Origin: Kumtagia sp044326205
GTDB taxonomy: Bacteria > Pseudomonadota > Alphaproteobacteria > Rhizobiales > Rhizobiaceae
Direction of reading: 5' to 3'
Length of the DNA stretch: 64,000 nucleotides
Assembly (NCBI RefSeq): GCF_044326205.1
Contig: NZ_JBIRCY010000030.1
Coordinates: forward strand, 1-64,000
Part shown: positions 26,433 through 37,832 of the stretch, one piece after another
Position numbering within the stretch: position 1 is the first letter of the stretch
Layout of the letters: every line of letters begins with the position of its first letter
Notes under the pieces: model-generated
The model's input: only the letters and a program-made list of their open reading frames with translations
Databases searched by the model: none
What the model was told of the DNA's origin: nothing
Made by a program: the position numbers and the translations under genes

Positions 26433-27286
26433 CGAACCTGTCACCACTTCCCACAATCATGCTCGAGCCTCTGGTACGGGCAGCTCTTATCGAAGATCTT
26501 GGCAGGGCTGGAGACCTGACCTCGGACGCCATCGTGCCGAAGGACCGTCATGCGACAACCGTGCTTTCAGCGCGCCAAGCTGGAACGGTCGCAGGGCTCG
26601 ACCTGGCAATGCTTGCCTTCCGGCTCATCGACCAGAACGTCGATATGAACGTGCATCGTGCGGACGGCAGTCAGGTCGCGCAAGGAGAGAGCATCGCCTC
26701 GGTGACTGGCCCGGCCCGGGCCATTCTCACCGCGGAGCGGACCGCGCTCAATTTTCTCAGCCATCTGAGCGGCATCGCCACGGCGACGGCTTCGATTGTC
26801 GATGCGATCCGCGGGCACAAAGCAAAGGTCGTCTGCACGCGCAAGACGACACCCGGCTTGCGGGCTATCGAAAAATACGCCGTGCGCGCCGGTGGCGGCT
26901 CTAATCACCGCTTCGGCTTGGACGACGCTATTCTGATCAAGGACAACCACATCGCCATAGCCGGTGGCATTCGCCCTGCCATCGAGCGGGCGCGAAGCAG
27001 CGTCGGCCATCTCGTCAAGATCGAAGTCGAGGTCGATACGCTGGCCCAGTTGGAAGAGGCCCTGGCCTTCGCGCCTGACGCTGTCCTGCTCGACAATATG
27101 CCGGTTGACGAGTTGCGCCACGCGGTCGCTGTCGTTGCCGGCCGGGCAATCACCGAGGCGTCAGGCAGGATCACGCCCGCGACGGCGCCAGCCATCGCCA
27201 CGACCGGTGTCGATCTGATCTCCATCGGCTGGTTAACTCACAGTGCGCCGATCCTCGATATCGGTCTGGACTACCGGGAGCTTTGA
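26429..27286 (+). CDS. nadC: Nicotinate-nucleotide pyrophosphorylase (quinolinate phosphoribosyltransferase)
   Basis: Protein of 285 aa. NadC converts quinolinate and PRPP to nicotinate mononucleotide, CO2 and pyrophosphate. Matching blocks are EDLGRAGDLTSDAIVP, ALNFLSHLSGIATATA, VCTRKTTPGLRAIEKYAV and HRFGLDDAILIKDNHI. A GTG start overlaps the nadB stop (GTGA). It ends the nad operon; bioB follows after 87 bases with no terminator hairpin visible, so readthrough into the biotin genes is likely. Confidence 0.95.
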   Translation: MTNLSPLPTIMLEPLVRAALIEDLGRAGDLTSDAIVPKDRHATTVLSARQAGTVAGLDLAMLAFRLIDQNVDMNVHRADGSQVAQGESIASVTGPARAILTAERTALNFLSHLSGIATATASIVDAIRGHKAKVVCTRKTTPGLRAIEKYAVRAGGGSNHRFGLDDAILIKDNHIAIAGGIRPAIERARSSVGHLVKIEVEVDTLAQLEEALAFAPDAVLLDNMPVDELRHAVAVVAGRAITEASGRITPATAPAIATTGVDLISIGWLTHSAPILDIGLDYREL

Positions 27287-27373
27287 TCGTCGGACTGACC
27301 GTCGACCCGGCTCTTCTCGGCGCGGTCCGTCAGGCTCAAGCGGCCTACGTCGCCACAACGCAAGGGGAACAGC

Positions 27374-28381
27374 ATGGAAATGCACGCAGCGATTTCGGAA
27401 AAGACCATGCCTGAGGATCAATCCTTCGACAGCGGGCGGATGTGGACCCTGGAAGAGGCCCGCACGCTGCATGATGCGCCTTTCAACGACCTGCTGTTTC
27501 AGGCGCAAACCGTTCACCGTCAGAATTTTGATCCCAACAAGGTCCAGCTCAGCCGGCTTCTCAGCATCAAGACCGGCGGATGCCCGGAGGATTGCGGCTA
27601 TTGCAGCCAGTCGGCGCATCACCAGTCAGGCCTGAAGGCGTCAAAGCTGATGGAGGTCAGGCGCGTCATAGCCGAAGCGACCAAGGCGCGTGACGCCGGC
27701 GCCACCCGCTATTGTATGGGCGCGGCCTGGCGAAGCCCCAAGGCGCGCGACATGGATGCGGTCGTCGCCATGGTCGAGGCCGTCAAGGCGCTGGGCATGG
27801 AAACCTGCATGACGCTTGGCATGCTCGATCTCGAGCAGGCCGCTCGTCTGAAACGGGCTGGCCTCGACTACTACAACCACAACATCGATACGTCCGAACG
27901 CTACTACAGCGAGATCATCAGCACGCGCAGCTTTGCCGACCGGCTCGACACGCTCGAGCATGTACGCCAATCCGGTATCAAGGTCTGCTGCGGCGGCATT
28001 GTCGGCATGGGCGAAGAGCCGGTGGACCGGATCGACATGCTGGTGACGCTGGCCAATCTGCCGGAGCATCCGGAAAGCGTTCCGATCAACATGCTGATCC
28101 CGATCGCCGGCACCCCGCTTGCCGACGCCAGGCCGATCGGGCCGATCGAGTTCGTGCGCGTGATCGCGCTGGCGCGAATCATGATGCCGCAATCGCATGT
28201 CCGACTTTCGGCCGGCCGCACCGCGATGACCGACGAGATGCAGGCGCTGTGCTTTTTTGCCGGCGCCAATTCGATCTTCGTCGGCGACACGCTGCTGACG
28301 GCGGACAATCCGGGCGAGGACAAGGACACTCTGCTGTTCCGGCGCCTCGGCATCGAGCCGATGGAACTCGACACGCAATGA
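27374..28381 (+). CDS. bioB: Biotin synthase
   Basis: Protein of 335 aa, radical SAM enzyme inserting sulfur into dethiobiotin. The CxxxCxxC cluster motif is in TGGCPEDCGYCSQSAHH, and YNHNIDTSERYY and GMGEEPVDRIDML are standard. The ATG at 27374 follows AAGGGGAA; a second ATG at 27380 is also possible. The stop overlaps the bioF start (ATGA). No BioR-type TTATCTATAA box was seen upstream, so control may come from the nad promoter. Confidence 0.95.
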   Translation: MEMHAAISEKTMPEDQSFDSGRMWTLEEARTLHDAPFNDLLFQAQTVHRQNFDPNKVQLSRLLSIKTGGCPEDCGYCSQSAHHQSGLKASKLMEVRRVIAEATKARDAGATRYCMGAAWRSPKARDMDAVVAMVEAVKALGMETCMTLGMLDLEQAARLKRAGLDYYNHNIDTSERYYSEIISTRSFADRLDTLEHVRQSGIKVCCGGIVGMGEEPVDRIDMLVTLANLPEHPESVPINMLIPIAGTPLADARPIGPIEFVRVIALARIMMPQSHVRLSAGRTAMTDEMQALCFFAGANSIFVGDTLLTADNPGEDKDTLLFRRLGIEPMELDTQ

Positions 28382-29517
28382 TCGAAGCGCCGCTTGCCCG
28401 CTATGACGCGACCTTGCGCGGCCTGGCGCGCAAGGACCGGCTGCGGATGCTGGCGCCGCGTCACGGGCTCGACTTCTCGTCCAACGACTATCTCGGGCTC
28501 GCCGCTTCAAGAAGACTAGGCGACGCGGTTGCGGCGGCGATCGCACAGGGCACGCCGGTCGGCGCGACCGGGTCGCGGCTGTTGCGCGGCAATGCACCGG
28601 AGCACGAGGCCCTGGAGGCGGACGCGGCGGTGTTTTTCGGAGCCGAACGGGCGCTGTTCTTCGGCAGCGGCTATATCGCCAACTTCGCGCTGCTGACCGC
28701 CCTGCCGCAGAAGGGCGACCTTTTGATCCTCGACGAACTCGCCCATGCCAGCATGCATGAGGGGGCGCGGGCAGGACGCGCCGAGTTCAAACTCGCCGCG
28801 CATAACGACGTCGATGCTGTCGAGGATGCTATCACGCGCTGGCGCGCCGAGGGCGGCACCGGGCGCGTCTGGATCGTGGTCGAAAGCCTCTACAGCATGG
28901 ATGGCGACCGCGCGCCGATGGAGGGCCTGGTCGCGCTTGCCGATCGGCACGAGGCCTTCATCGTCGTAGACGAGGCGCATGCCACCGGCGTTTGGGGGCC
29001 GGACGGCCGCGGCCTTGCCGCCACCTTCGAGGGCCGCGACAACATCGTCGCGCTCCACACCTGCGGCAAGGCGCTCGGTGCGTCCGGCGCGCTGGTCACC
29101 GGGCCGGGACTGCTGTGCGACTATCTCGTCAACCGCTGCCGGCCATTCATCTACTCCACCGCGCCATCGCCGCTGATAGCGGTGGCAGTGCGCGAGGCGA
29201 TTGCCATGCTGTCCGATGAGCCGATGCGCCGTGTCCAGTTGCAGGAGCGCGTCGCCTTCGCGGGCCGCCACCTGGCCGATCGGTGCGGCGTGAAGCCCAG
29301 CGGCTCGCAGATCCAGCCCTTTATCATCGGCGATAACAGGCGCACCATGGCGGTGGCTGAGGCGCTGCAGGCGCGCGGTTTCGACATTCGCGGCATTCGT
29401 CCGCCGACGGTGCCCGAGGGCACATCGCGGCTGCGCATTGCGCTGACGCTCAACATCGGCGAGGCCGACATTTCGGCCATGGTCGAGGCGCTTGCCGAAG
29501 TGTTGGCCTCGGCATGA
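28378..29517 (+). CDS. bioF: 8-amino-7-oxononanoate synthase
   Basis: Protein of 379 aa, PLP-dependent alpha-oxoamine synthase joining L-alanine and pimeloyl thioester. Motifs: DFSSNDYLGLAAS, GSRLLRGNAPEHEALE, IVVDEAHATGVWGPDGRG and the PLP lysine block ALHTCGKALGASGALV. Starts inside the bioB stop and ends inside the bioD start, so it is translationally coupled on both sides. The next required product (BioA substrate) is KAPA made here. Confidence 0.94.
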   Translation: MIEAPLARYDATLRGLARKDRLRMLAPRHGLDFSSNDYLGLAASRRLGDAVAAAIAQGTPVGATGSRLLRGNAPEHEALEADAAVFFGAERALFFGSGYIANFALLTALPQKGDLLILDELAHASMHEGARAGRAEFKLAAHNDVDAVEDAITRWRAEGGTGRVWIVVESLYSMDGDRAPMEGLVALADRHEAFIVVDEAHATGVWGPDGRGLAATFEGRDNIVALHTCGKALGASGALVTGPGLLCDYLVNRCRPFIYSTAPSPLIAVAVREAIAMLSDEPMRRVQLQERVAFAGRHLADRCGVKPSGSQIQPFIIGDNRRTMAVAEALQARGFDIRGIRPPTVPEGTSRLRIALTLNIGEADISAMVEALAEVLASA

Positions 29518-30149
29518 CCAAGCGCATCGTCGTCACCGGAACAGATACCGGCATCGGCAAGACGGTATTTTCGGCCGGGCTGACCGGCCTGCTCGACGGC
29601 TTCTACTGGAAGCCGGTGCAGTCAGGTCTCGACGGCGAGACTGACAGCGAAGTCGTTAAGCGGCTCGCCGGCCTGCCGCCAGAGCGCGTGCTGCCGGAAG
29701 CCTACCGCTTGAAGAGCCCACTTTCGCCGCACCGTTCGGCCGAGATCGACGGCGTCTCGATCGAGGCGACGGACCTCTCGCTTCCGGTCGTGCCGGGTCC
29801 GCTCGTCATCGAAGGCGCGGGCGGGCTGATGGTGCCGCTCAACCGGCGGACAAGGTTCATCGACATATTCGAGCAGTGGCAACTGCCGGTCATTCTGTGC
29901 GCCCGCACTGCGCTCGGCACAATCAACCACACCCTGCTGTCGATCGAGGCGCTGCGGGCGCACTCCATCCCGCTGATCGGCGTCGCCTTCATCGGCGAAG
30001 AGGTAGCCGATACGCAAAGGACAATCGTGGAATTCGGCGGTGTGGCGCAGCTTGGCCGGCTGCCGCGGCTCGATCCGCTGACCACCGATGCGCTGAGGGC
30101 GGCGATCGTTGCCAACTTCGACCTCGGCCAAATAGCCGGAGAGGAATGA
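29514..30149 (+). CDS. bioD: Dethiobiotin synthetase
   Basis: Protein of 211 aa, ATP-dependent carboxylase closing the ureido ring of dethiobiotin. The P-loop TGTDTGIGKTVFSAGL is at the N-terminus and YWKPVQSGL and VIEGAGGLMVPLN follow. It overlaps bioF and bioA by 4 bases each. At 211 aa it is slightly shorter than E. coli BioD but contains all family blocks. Confidence 0.93.
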   Translation: MTKRIVVTGTDTGIGKTVFSAGLTGLLDGFYWKPVQSGLDGETDSEVVKRLAGLPPERVLPEAYRLKSPLSPHRSAEIDGVSIEATDLSLPVVPGPLVIEGAGGLMVPLNRRTRFIDIFEQWQLPVILCARTALGTINHTLLSIEALRAHSIPLIGVAFIGEEVADTQRTIVEFGGVAQLGRLPRLDPLTTDALRAAIVANFDLGQIAGEE

Positions 30150-31414
30150 TGGCGCGGTCCTCGGTCTGGCATCCGTTCACGCAGCACGCGCTCGAGCCGG
30201 CGATCCCGGTAATCGTCCGGACGGAAGGCGCCTACCTCCGCAAGGCCGACGGCACGCGCATCCTGGATGCCATCTCATCCTGGTGGGTCGTCACCCATGG
30301 CCACCGTCATCCCCGCATCATGAAGGCCATCGAGACGGCCGCGGCGAGCCTCGACCAGATCATTTTCGCGGGCTTTACCCACGAGCCGGCCGAAAGCCTG
30401 GCCAGGGCACTTGCCAGCCTCGCTCCGCCCGGCCTCGACTGGGTGTTCTATTCCGACAGCGGCTCGACCTCCGTCGAGGTCGCGCTGAAGATGGCGCTCG
30501 GCCATTTCCGCAACATTGGCGCGCCGCGCTCGCGGATCGTCGTCATGGAGCACAGCTATCATGGCGACACGATAGGCACGATGAGCGTCGGCGCCCGCGG
30601 CGTGTTCAACGCCACATACGAACCCTTGCTGTTCGAGGTCGACACCATCCCCTTCCCGGCCGCCGGGCGCGAGCAGGAGACGCTCGATCGCTTCGAGGCA
30701 GTCTCCCGCGACCGGCACGCGGCCGCGCTGATCATCGAGCCGCTCGTGCTTGGCGCCGGCGGCATGCTGATGTATCCGGCCTGGGTTCTGGCCGAGTTGA
30801 AGAAGATCGCCGAGGCCTCCGGCACGCTGCTGATCACCGACGAGGTGATGACCGGCTGGGGACGAACCGGAACCATGTTCGCCTGCGAACAGGCGTCGAT
30901 CTCTCCGGACATCTTGTGCACCTCGAAGGGCCTGACCGGTGGCGCCATCCCGCTGGCGGCCACGCTTGCCACCGACGCCATCTTCCAGGCTCACTATTCC
31001 GAAGACCGGAAGAAGACCTTCTTCCATTCGAGCTCCTACACCGCCAATCCGATTGCCTGCGCGGCGGCACTCGCCAATGTCGAGATCTGGCGTGACGAGC
31101 CGGTGGCCGAGCGTATCGCGGCCCTGAGCGCGAGACAGACCGCCGGGCTTCGGCGCTTTGGCGACAATCCCTACTTCGCCCACAGTCGGGCGACCGGCAC
31201 GATCGCAGCGCTCGATCTGCGCACCGGCTCCGCCGGCTATCTGGCCGAGATCGGGCCAAAACTGCGCGCTTTTTTCCTCGAGCGCGGCCTGCTCGTGCGC
31301 CCACTCGGCAATGTCCTCTACCTTCTGCCACCCTATTGCATCACCGGCGACGAGCTGGACGGGCTCTATGACGCCATCGAGGAGGCCGGCGAACGCTTCG
31401 GCGCGAAGCCATGA
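30146..31414 (+). CDS. bioA: Adenosylmethionine-8-amino-7-oxononanoate aminotransferase
   Basis: Protein of 422 aa, class III PLP aminotransferase converting KAPA to DAPA with SAM as amino donor. Family blocks: SSVWHPFTQH, DAISSWWVVTHGHRHP, VFYSDSGSTSVEVALKMAL, EHSYHGDTIGTMSVG, LLITDEVMTGWGRTG and the PLP lysine in ILCTSKGLTGGAIPLA. Two ATGs (30146, 30149) are possible; the first overlaps the bioD stop. It is followed without a gap by bioZ. Confidence 0.94.
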   Translation: MMARSSVWHPFTQHALEPAIPVIVRTEGAYLRKADGTRILDAISSWWVVTHGHRHPRIMKAIETAAASLDQIIFAGFTHEPAESLARALASLAPPGLDWVFYSDSGSTSVEVALKMALGHFRNIGAPRSRIVVMEHSYHGDTIGTMSVGARGVFNATYEPLLFEVDTIPFPAAGREQETLDRFEAVSRDRHAAALIIEPLVLGAGGMLMYPAWVLAELKKIAEASGTLLITDEVMTGWGRTGTMFACEQASISPDILCTSKGLTGGAIPLAATLATDAIFQAHYSEDRKKTFFHSSSYTANPIACAAALANVEIWRDEPVAERIAALSARQTAGLRRFGDNPYFAHSRATGTIAALDLRTGSAGYLAEIGPKLRAFFLERGLLVRPLGNVLYLLPPYCITGDELDGLYDAIEEAGERFGAKP

Positions 31415-32394
31415 GCCGATCGTCGCGCCTTCTCGGGTTCGGCCATCATGCGCCCGCGCGCAAGGTCGAGAACCCGGAAATCGAAGATCGTCTCGGGCTC
31501 GAGCCCGGCTGGATCGAGCGGCGCACCGGGGTACGGTCGCGCTTCTGGGCCACGGACGAAGACACGCTGTCGGGCCTTGCCGCTCATGCCGGCGACATGG
31601 CGCTGGCGAACGCCGGCATCGACCGCAGCGACATCGGTCTTTTGTTGCTTGCCACCTCGACACCCGATCACCTGCTGCCGCCCAGCGCGCCGCTGGTCGC
31701 CCATCGGCTTGGGCTGGGGCGTGCGGGCGCGGTCGATCTGACCGGCGCCTGCGCCGGCTTCATCTATGCGCTGATGTTCGCCGACGGGTTCACCCGCCTG
31801 CACGGCAAAGCGAGCCTCGTCATAGCCGCCAACATCCTCAGCCGCCGCATCAATCCGGCCGAGCGCGCCAGCGCCGTGCTGTTTGCCGATGCCGCCGGCG
31901 CGGTGGTGATTGGCCCCTGCGAGGAACCCGACCGGGGCATTCTCGGTGCTTCGGTAGATTCGGACGGCTCGCGCTACGGACTGATCCAGATCCCAGCCGG
32001 AGGAAGCAACAAGCCGTTCCACGGTGACCTCGACATCGGGGAAACGCGGATGACGATCACCGACGGCCGCGAAGTGTTCGGCAAGGCTGTCGAGATGATG
32101 ACCGCCTGCTCGCGGGATGCATTGGGCGCGGCCCGCACGCGACCGCAAGACATCGATCGGTTCGTGCCGCATCAGGCCAATGCCCGCATTTTTGATGCGG
32201 TCGGACGAAACCTCGGCATTGCAGATCACGCAGTCGTCAAGACGATCGCCGAATACGGCAATTCCTCCGCCGCGACGATCCCTTTATCGCTATCGCTTGC
32301 CCATCGGAAGCAGCCGTTCATGCCAGGTGAAAAGGTTCTTCTGGCGGCGGCGGGTGCGGGTCTCAGCGGCGGCGCCCTGGTGGTCGGGATCTAG
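31411..32394 (+). CDS. bioZ: BioZ, KAS III-like enzyme for pimeloyl precursor synthesis
   Basis: Protein of 327 aa related to FabH. The catalytic Cys is in DLTGACAGFIYAL (about residue 113), His in VPHQANARIFDA and Asn in EYGNSSAATIP. In rhizobia BioZ replaces BioC/BioH and condenses glutaryl-CoA with malonyl-ACP to give 5-ketopimeloyl-ACP, feeding biotin synthesis. The ATG overlaps the bioA stop. Location at the end of bioBFDA distinguishes it from housekeeping FabH. About 100 bases separate it from the TPP riboswitch. Confidence 0.92.
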   Translation: MSRSSRLLGFGHHAPARKVENPEIEDRLGLEPGWIERRTGVRSRFWATDEDTLSGLAAHAGDMALANAGIDRSDIGLLLLATSTPDHLLPPSAPLVAHRLGLGRAGAVDLTGACAGFIYALMFADGFTRLHGKASLVIAANILSRRINPAERASAVLFADAAGAVVIGPCEEPDRGILGASVDSDGSRYGLIQIPAGGSNKPFHGDLDIGETRMTITDGREVFGKAVEMMTACSRDALGAARTRPQDIDRFVPHQANARIFDAVGRNLGIADHAVVKTIAEYGNSSAATIPLSLSLAHRKQPFMPGEKVLLAAAGAGLSGGALVVGI

Positions 32395-32490
32395 CCGGGT
32401 TGTGGTCGCTGACGGGACAGACTGGCTATATGAGATGGCCGGGCAAACACGGCTTGACAAAGCGGCACCCGCCCGTTCAACCTGAGACAT

Positions 32491-32592
32491 TCACCAGGGG
32501 AGTCCCGGCAAGGGGCTGAGATACTGCTGGCTTTCGCGGCGCAGTGACCCGTTGAACCTGATCCAGTTCATACTGGCGTAGGGACGGTGCAA
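32491..32592 (+). ncRNA. TPP riboswitch (THI element)
   Basis: The conserved core is plain: CAGGGGAGTCCCGGCAAGGG, CTGAGA, then GACCCGTTGAACCTGATCC, AGTTCATACTGGCGTAGGGA. It binds thiamine pyrophosphate and lowers expression of downstream genes. It ends about 115 bases before the thiC ATG; a GC-rich stretch (AAGCGCTTTGCGGG...CGCCCG) between may form the switching stem. It should control the whole thiCOSGED operon. Confidence 0.96.
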
Positions 32593-32705
32593 GCGCTTTG
32601 CGGGAGTTAACGCCCGAGGTCCTGTTTCGGCAGGTCAACAGAAGCGTCTTTTCATCCTTCCGGCACAGAACTGGGTCTCCAATGCATGAGCAAAGGAGCC
32701 TCAAG

Positions 32706-34537
<1,832 letters not shown>

Positions 34538-34541
<4 letters not shown>

Positions 34542-35539
34542 AGGTTCTGGTCAAAGGGGCCGGCGTCGCCGGCCTCACCGCTGCCTTCGAGCTCGCCACC
34601 CTCGGCGCGACCGTGACCGTTGCGGAGACAAGAGCTTGTGTCGGCGGCAATGCGTCCTGGTTCGCCGGCGGCATGCTGGCGCCCTGGTGCGAGCTTGAAA
34701 GTGCCGAACAGCCGGTGCTGGACCTCGGACGCGACGCTGCCGATTGGTGGGACGTGGCAACGCCCGGCCAGGTGACACGGGCCGGAACGCTGCTCGTGGC
34801 CGCACCGCGCGATGCGGGCGAGCTCGACCGCTTCGCCAGCCGCACGTCGGGTCACCGGCATGTCGATGAAGACGAAATCGCGCATCTGGAGCCCGACCTC
34901 GGCGGCCGCTTCCGCCGTGGACTTTTCTTCCCAGGCGAGGCCCACCTCGACCCGCGCCAAGCCATGGCGGCACTGCATGAAAAGCTCACAGCCATGGGTG
35001 TCGAATTCCGCTTCGGCGCCGGCGCCGGGCAGGCTCCCGGTTTTGATCGCCGGATCGACTGCACGGGAATGGCGGCGGGCGACGACAGGCTGCGCGGCGT
35101 GCGCGGCGAGATGCTGGTCCTAAGGGCGCCCGATGTCTCGCTGTCGCGCCCGGTCCGGCTGCTTCACCCGCGCTTCCCGCTCTACATCGTGCCGCGCGCC
35201 GACCACCATTTCATGCTCGGCGCGACGATGATCGAAAGCCAGTCCGGGGGGCCGATCACAGTCCGTTCGATGATGGAATTGCTCAGCGCTGCCTGCGCGC
35301 TCCATCCGGCCTTTGGCGAGGCGGGCATCATCGAAACCGGTGTCGGCGTTCGTCCGGCCTTTCCAGACAACCTGCCGCGCGTCGAAGCGAGCGGCGACAC
35401 CATCGCGATCAACGGCCTCTATCGGCATGGCTTTCTCCTGGCGCCCGCCACGGCGCGCCGGGCGGCCGAAATGGCCTTCGGTTACGACGAACCATTGGAG
35501 TCTACCCATGAAACTGATCGTGAACGGCGAAGCGCATGA
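34538..35539 (+). CDS. thiO: Glycine oxidase-like FAD enzyme of thiazole synthesis
   Basis: Protein of 333 aa of the D-amino-acid oxidase family. The N-terminal FAD motif VKGAGVAGLTAAFELATLG and NASWFAGGMLAPWCELE are typical. ThiO oxidises glycine to iminoglycine for ThiG. The C-terminal IAINGLYRHGFLLAPAT block binds FAD. The last 32 bases overlap the thiS start, an unusually long overlap that tightly couples the two genes. Confidence 0.9.
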
Positions 35540-35705
35540 GGTTGCTGCCGCCACGCTGGCGGAACTGGTCGCCGCGCTCGACTATGAAGGCGATTGGCTG
35601 GCGACGGCCGTCAACAGCGACCTCGTGCACAAAGCCCATCGGGCGGAATTCCGGTTGAACGACGGCGATCGGATCGAAATTCTCTCGCCGATGCAGGGAG
35701 GCTAG
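35508..35705 (+). CDS. thiS: Sulfur carrier protein ThiS
   Basis: Protein of 65 aa with the ubiquitin-like fold. It starts MKLIVNGEAHEV and ends in MQGG; the terminal Gly-Gly is adenylated and thiocarboxylated, then gives sulfur to the thiazole made by ThiG. The ATG at 35508 lies inside the end of thiO. The stop is two bases before the thiG ATG. Confidence 0.92.
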   Translation: MKLIVNGEAHEVAAATLAELVAALDYEGDWLATAVNSDLVHKAHRAEFRLNDGDRIEILSPMQGG

Positions 35706-35707
35706 CG

Positions 35708-36481
35708 ATGTTGGAGCTTTTCGGGACGACGCTTCCCTCACGCCTGCTTCTCGGCACGGCGCAATATCCTTCGCCAGCCATCCTTGCCGATGCGGTCAAG
35801 GCTTCGGGCACCTCGGTGGTGACCGTGTCCTTGCGACGGGAGATGGCGGGCGGCCGGGCCGGCGAAAAATTCTGGTCGCTGATCCGCGCGCTCGGCACGA
35901 AAGTCCTGCCCAACACCGCCGGCTGCCACTCCGTCAAGGAAGCCGTTACCACCGCGAACATGGCGCGTGAATTGTTCGGCACGACCTGGATCAAACTCGA
36001 GGTGATCGGCAACCACGACACGCTGCAGCCGGACGTGTTCGGCTTGGTCGAGGCCGCCCGCATCCTGTGCGAGAACGGCTTTTCGGTATTCCCCTATACC
36101 ACCGACGACCTCGTCGTCGCCGAGCGGCTTCTGGAGGCAGGCTGCAAGGTTCTGATGCCGTGGTGCGCGCCGATCGGTTCGGCGCTGGGGCCGGTCAACA
36201 TGACGGCGCTGCGCTCGATGCGCGCCCATTTCCCCGGCGTTCCGCTGATCGTGGATGCAGGCCTCGGGCGACCATCGCATGCGGCCACAGTCATGGAACT
36301 CGGCTTTGACGCCGTGCTGTTGAACACGGCGGTCGCCAAGGCAGCCGATCCGGTCGGCATGGCGCGAGCATTCGGCAGGGCGGTCGAAGCCGGCCATGAG
36401 GCCTTCCGCTCGGGGATGCTCGAGCCGCGCGAGGTCGCCGTGCCGTCAACGCCGACCTTCGGCAGGGCGGTCTTCTCATGA
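35708..36481 (+). CDS. thiG: Thiazole synthase
   Basis: Protein of 257 aa, TIM barrel. Blocks: SRLLLGTAQYPSPAIL, SVVTVSLRRE, LPNTAGCHSVKEAV, WIKLEVIGNHDTLQPD, VLMPWCAPIGSALG and VDAGLGRPSHAATVMELG. It joins deoxyxylulose phosphate, iminoglycine and ThiS sulfur into the thiazole phosphate. GGAGG before the ATG at 35708 decides this start over an upstream in-frame one. Overlaps thiE by 4 bases. Confidence 0.94.
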   Translation: MLELFGTTLPSRLLLGTAQYPSPAILADAVKASGTSVVTVSLRREMAGGRAGEKFWSLIRALGTKVLPNTAGCHSVKEAVTTANMARELFGTTWIKLEVIGNHDTLQPDVFGLVEAARILCENGFSVFPYTTDDLVVAERLLEAGCKVLMPWCAPIGSALGPVNMTALRSMRAHFPGVPLIVDAGLGRPSHAATVMELGFDAVLLNTAVAKAADPVGMARAFGRAVEAGHEAFRSGMLEPREVAVPSTPTFGRAVFS

Positions 36482-37083
36482 AGCTCGATCCCTTCTACCT
36501 GATCGTCGACAGCGCCGCCTGGATCGAGCGGCTGGTGCCGCTCGGCGTCAAACTGGTTCAGCTTCGCATCAAGACCATGGACGAGGCTCGGCTGCGCGCA
36601 GAAATCCGCAAGGCGAAGGCTTTGTGCGTCCAGCACGACTGCCAGCTCATCGTCAACGACCACTGGCGACTGGCAATCGAGGAAGGCTGCGACTTCGTCC
36701 ATCTCGGCCAGGAGGATTTGCAGGCCGCCGAACTTGCCCGGATACGGGCAGCCGGTATCAGGCTCGGGCTCAGCACCCATGATCATCTTGAACTGCAAAC
36801 GGCTTTGGCCGCCAAGCCCGACTATATCGCGCTCGGCCCCGTCTACCCCACCATCCTGAAGAAGATGAAATGGGCGCCGCAAGGGCTGGAGCGGATCGGC
36901 GAGTGGAAGCGCCGGGTCGCTCCAATCCCGTTGGTTGCCATTGGCGGCCTCAACCCAGAGCGGCTCGACGGCGTTTTCGCGGCCGGCGCGGACAGCGCGG
37001 CAGTCGTCACCGACATCACGTTGAATGCCGACCCCGAAGCACGCACGCGGGAATGGATCGAACAGACGGAGCGATGGCGCTGA
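36478..37083 (+). CDS. thiE: Thiamine-phosphate synthase
   Basis: Protein of 201 aa, TIM barrel. It couples HMP pyrophosphate with thiazole phosphate to make thiamine phosphate. Visible blocks: VKLVQLRIKT, CQLIVNDHWRLAIEEGCDFVHLG, GLSTHDHLELQTAL, YIALGPVYPT and VAIGGLNPERL. Starts inside the thiG stop and overlaps thiD by 10 bases. Confidence 0.93.
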   Translation: MKLDPFYLIVDSAAWIERLVPLGVKLVQLRIKTMDEARLRAEIRKAKALCVQHDCQLIVNDHWRLAIEEGCDFVHLGQEDLQAAELARIRAAGIRLGLSTHDHLELQTALAAKPDYIALGPVYPTILKKMKWAPQGLERIGEWKRRVAPIPLVAIGGLNPERLDGVFAAGADSAAVVTDITLNADPEARTREWIEQTERWR

Positions 37084-37832
37084 GGCGAGAACCGCATGTG
37101 CTTGCCGTCGGCGGTTCGGATTCCAGCGGGGGTGCCGGCATAGCGCGCGATATCGAGACGATCACTTCCATCGGCGTGCGCAGTTGCCTTGCCGTCACCG
37201 CGCTGACGGTGCAGACACACGATGCGGTGTCGGAAATCCATCATGCGCCACCAAGCCTGGTGGCCGACCAGATGCGCGCCGCGCTCCAGGCCAACGAGGT
37301 CGCTGCCATCAAGATCGGCATGCTGGCTTCCGCCGAGACCATTGTTGCCGTTTCGGCCGTGCTGCGGGAATACCCGCAGGTTCCGGCGATACTCGATCCG
37401 GTGCTCGCCTCCACGTCAGGCCGGGCGCTGCTGGAGGCCGATGCCGTTGGCGTCATGCATGATCTGATGCCGCTTTGCCGCCTGGTCACGCCCAATCTCA
37501 TCGAGTTGGCGCTTCTTGCCAGCGCGGAGCGCGCCGTCGACGATGTTGGCGCAATCAGGCAGGGCCGGCAATTGCTGGCCGCGGGTGCGCAGGCCCTGCT
37601 CATCAAAGGCGGTCACGCATCGGGACCTCGGTCGATCGATATTCTGCTACGACGTGATCAACAGCCTGTCCGCTTCGACGCGCCGCGTCTTGCTGCGTCG
37701 ATGCGTGGAACGGGATGCATGCTGGCCAGCGCGATTGCGGCGCATCTGGCGAAGGGCTACCCGCTTGACGACAGCGTGCGCAAAGGCAAGCTGCTTGTTT
37801 TCGGGAGCTTTCAGAAGATCGAAGCAGGTTGA
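37074..37832 (+). CDS. thiD: Hydroxymethylpyrimidine/phosphomethylpyrimidine kinase
   Basis: Protein of 252 aa of the ribokinase fold. It phosphorylates HMP-phosphate to HMP-pyrophosphate. Blocks: VLAVGGSDSSGGAGIARDI, LAVTALTVQTHDAV, AIKIGMLASAETI, LDPVLASTSGRALL, LVTPNLIEL, ALLIKGGHASG and the anion hole in MRGTGCMLASAIAAHLAKG. The ATG at 37074 is inside thiE. It is the last gene of the thi operon; no classical terminator hairpin is evident after it. Confidence 0.93.
   Translation: MALRREPHVLAVGGSDSSGGAGIARDIETITSIGVRSCLAVTALTVQTHDAVSEIHHAPPSLVADQMRAALQANEVAAIKIGMLASAETIVAVSAVLREYPQVPAILDPVLASTSGRALLEADAVGVMHDLMPLCRLVTPNLIELALLASAERAVDDVGAIRQGRQLLAAGAQALLIKGGHASGPRSIDILLRRDQQPVRFDAPRLAASMRGTGCMLASAIAAHLAKGYPLDDSVRKGKLLVFGSFQKIEAG

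Noticed and set aside
27287..27373. BioR-type operator before bioB
   Set aside because: No TTATCTATAA-like palindrome is present in the 87-base gap.
27712..28377. Long upstream extension of the bioF frame
   Set aside because: Lies fully inside bioB in a different frame; bioF starts at the ATGA overlap.
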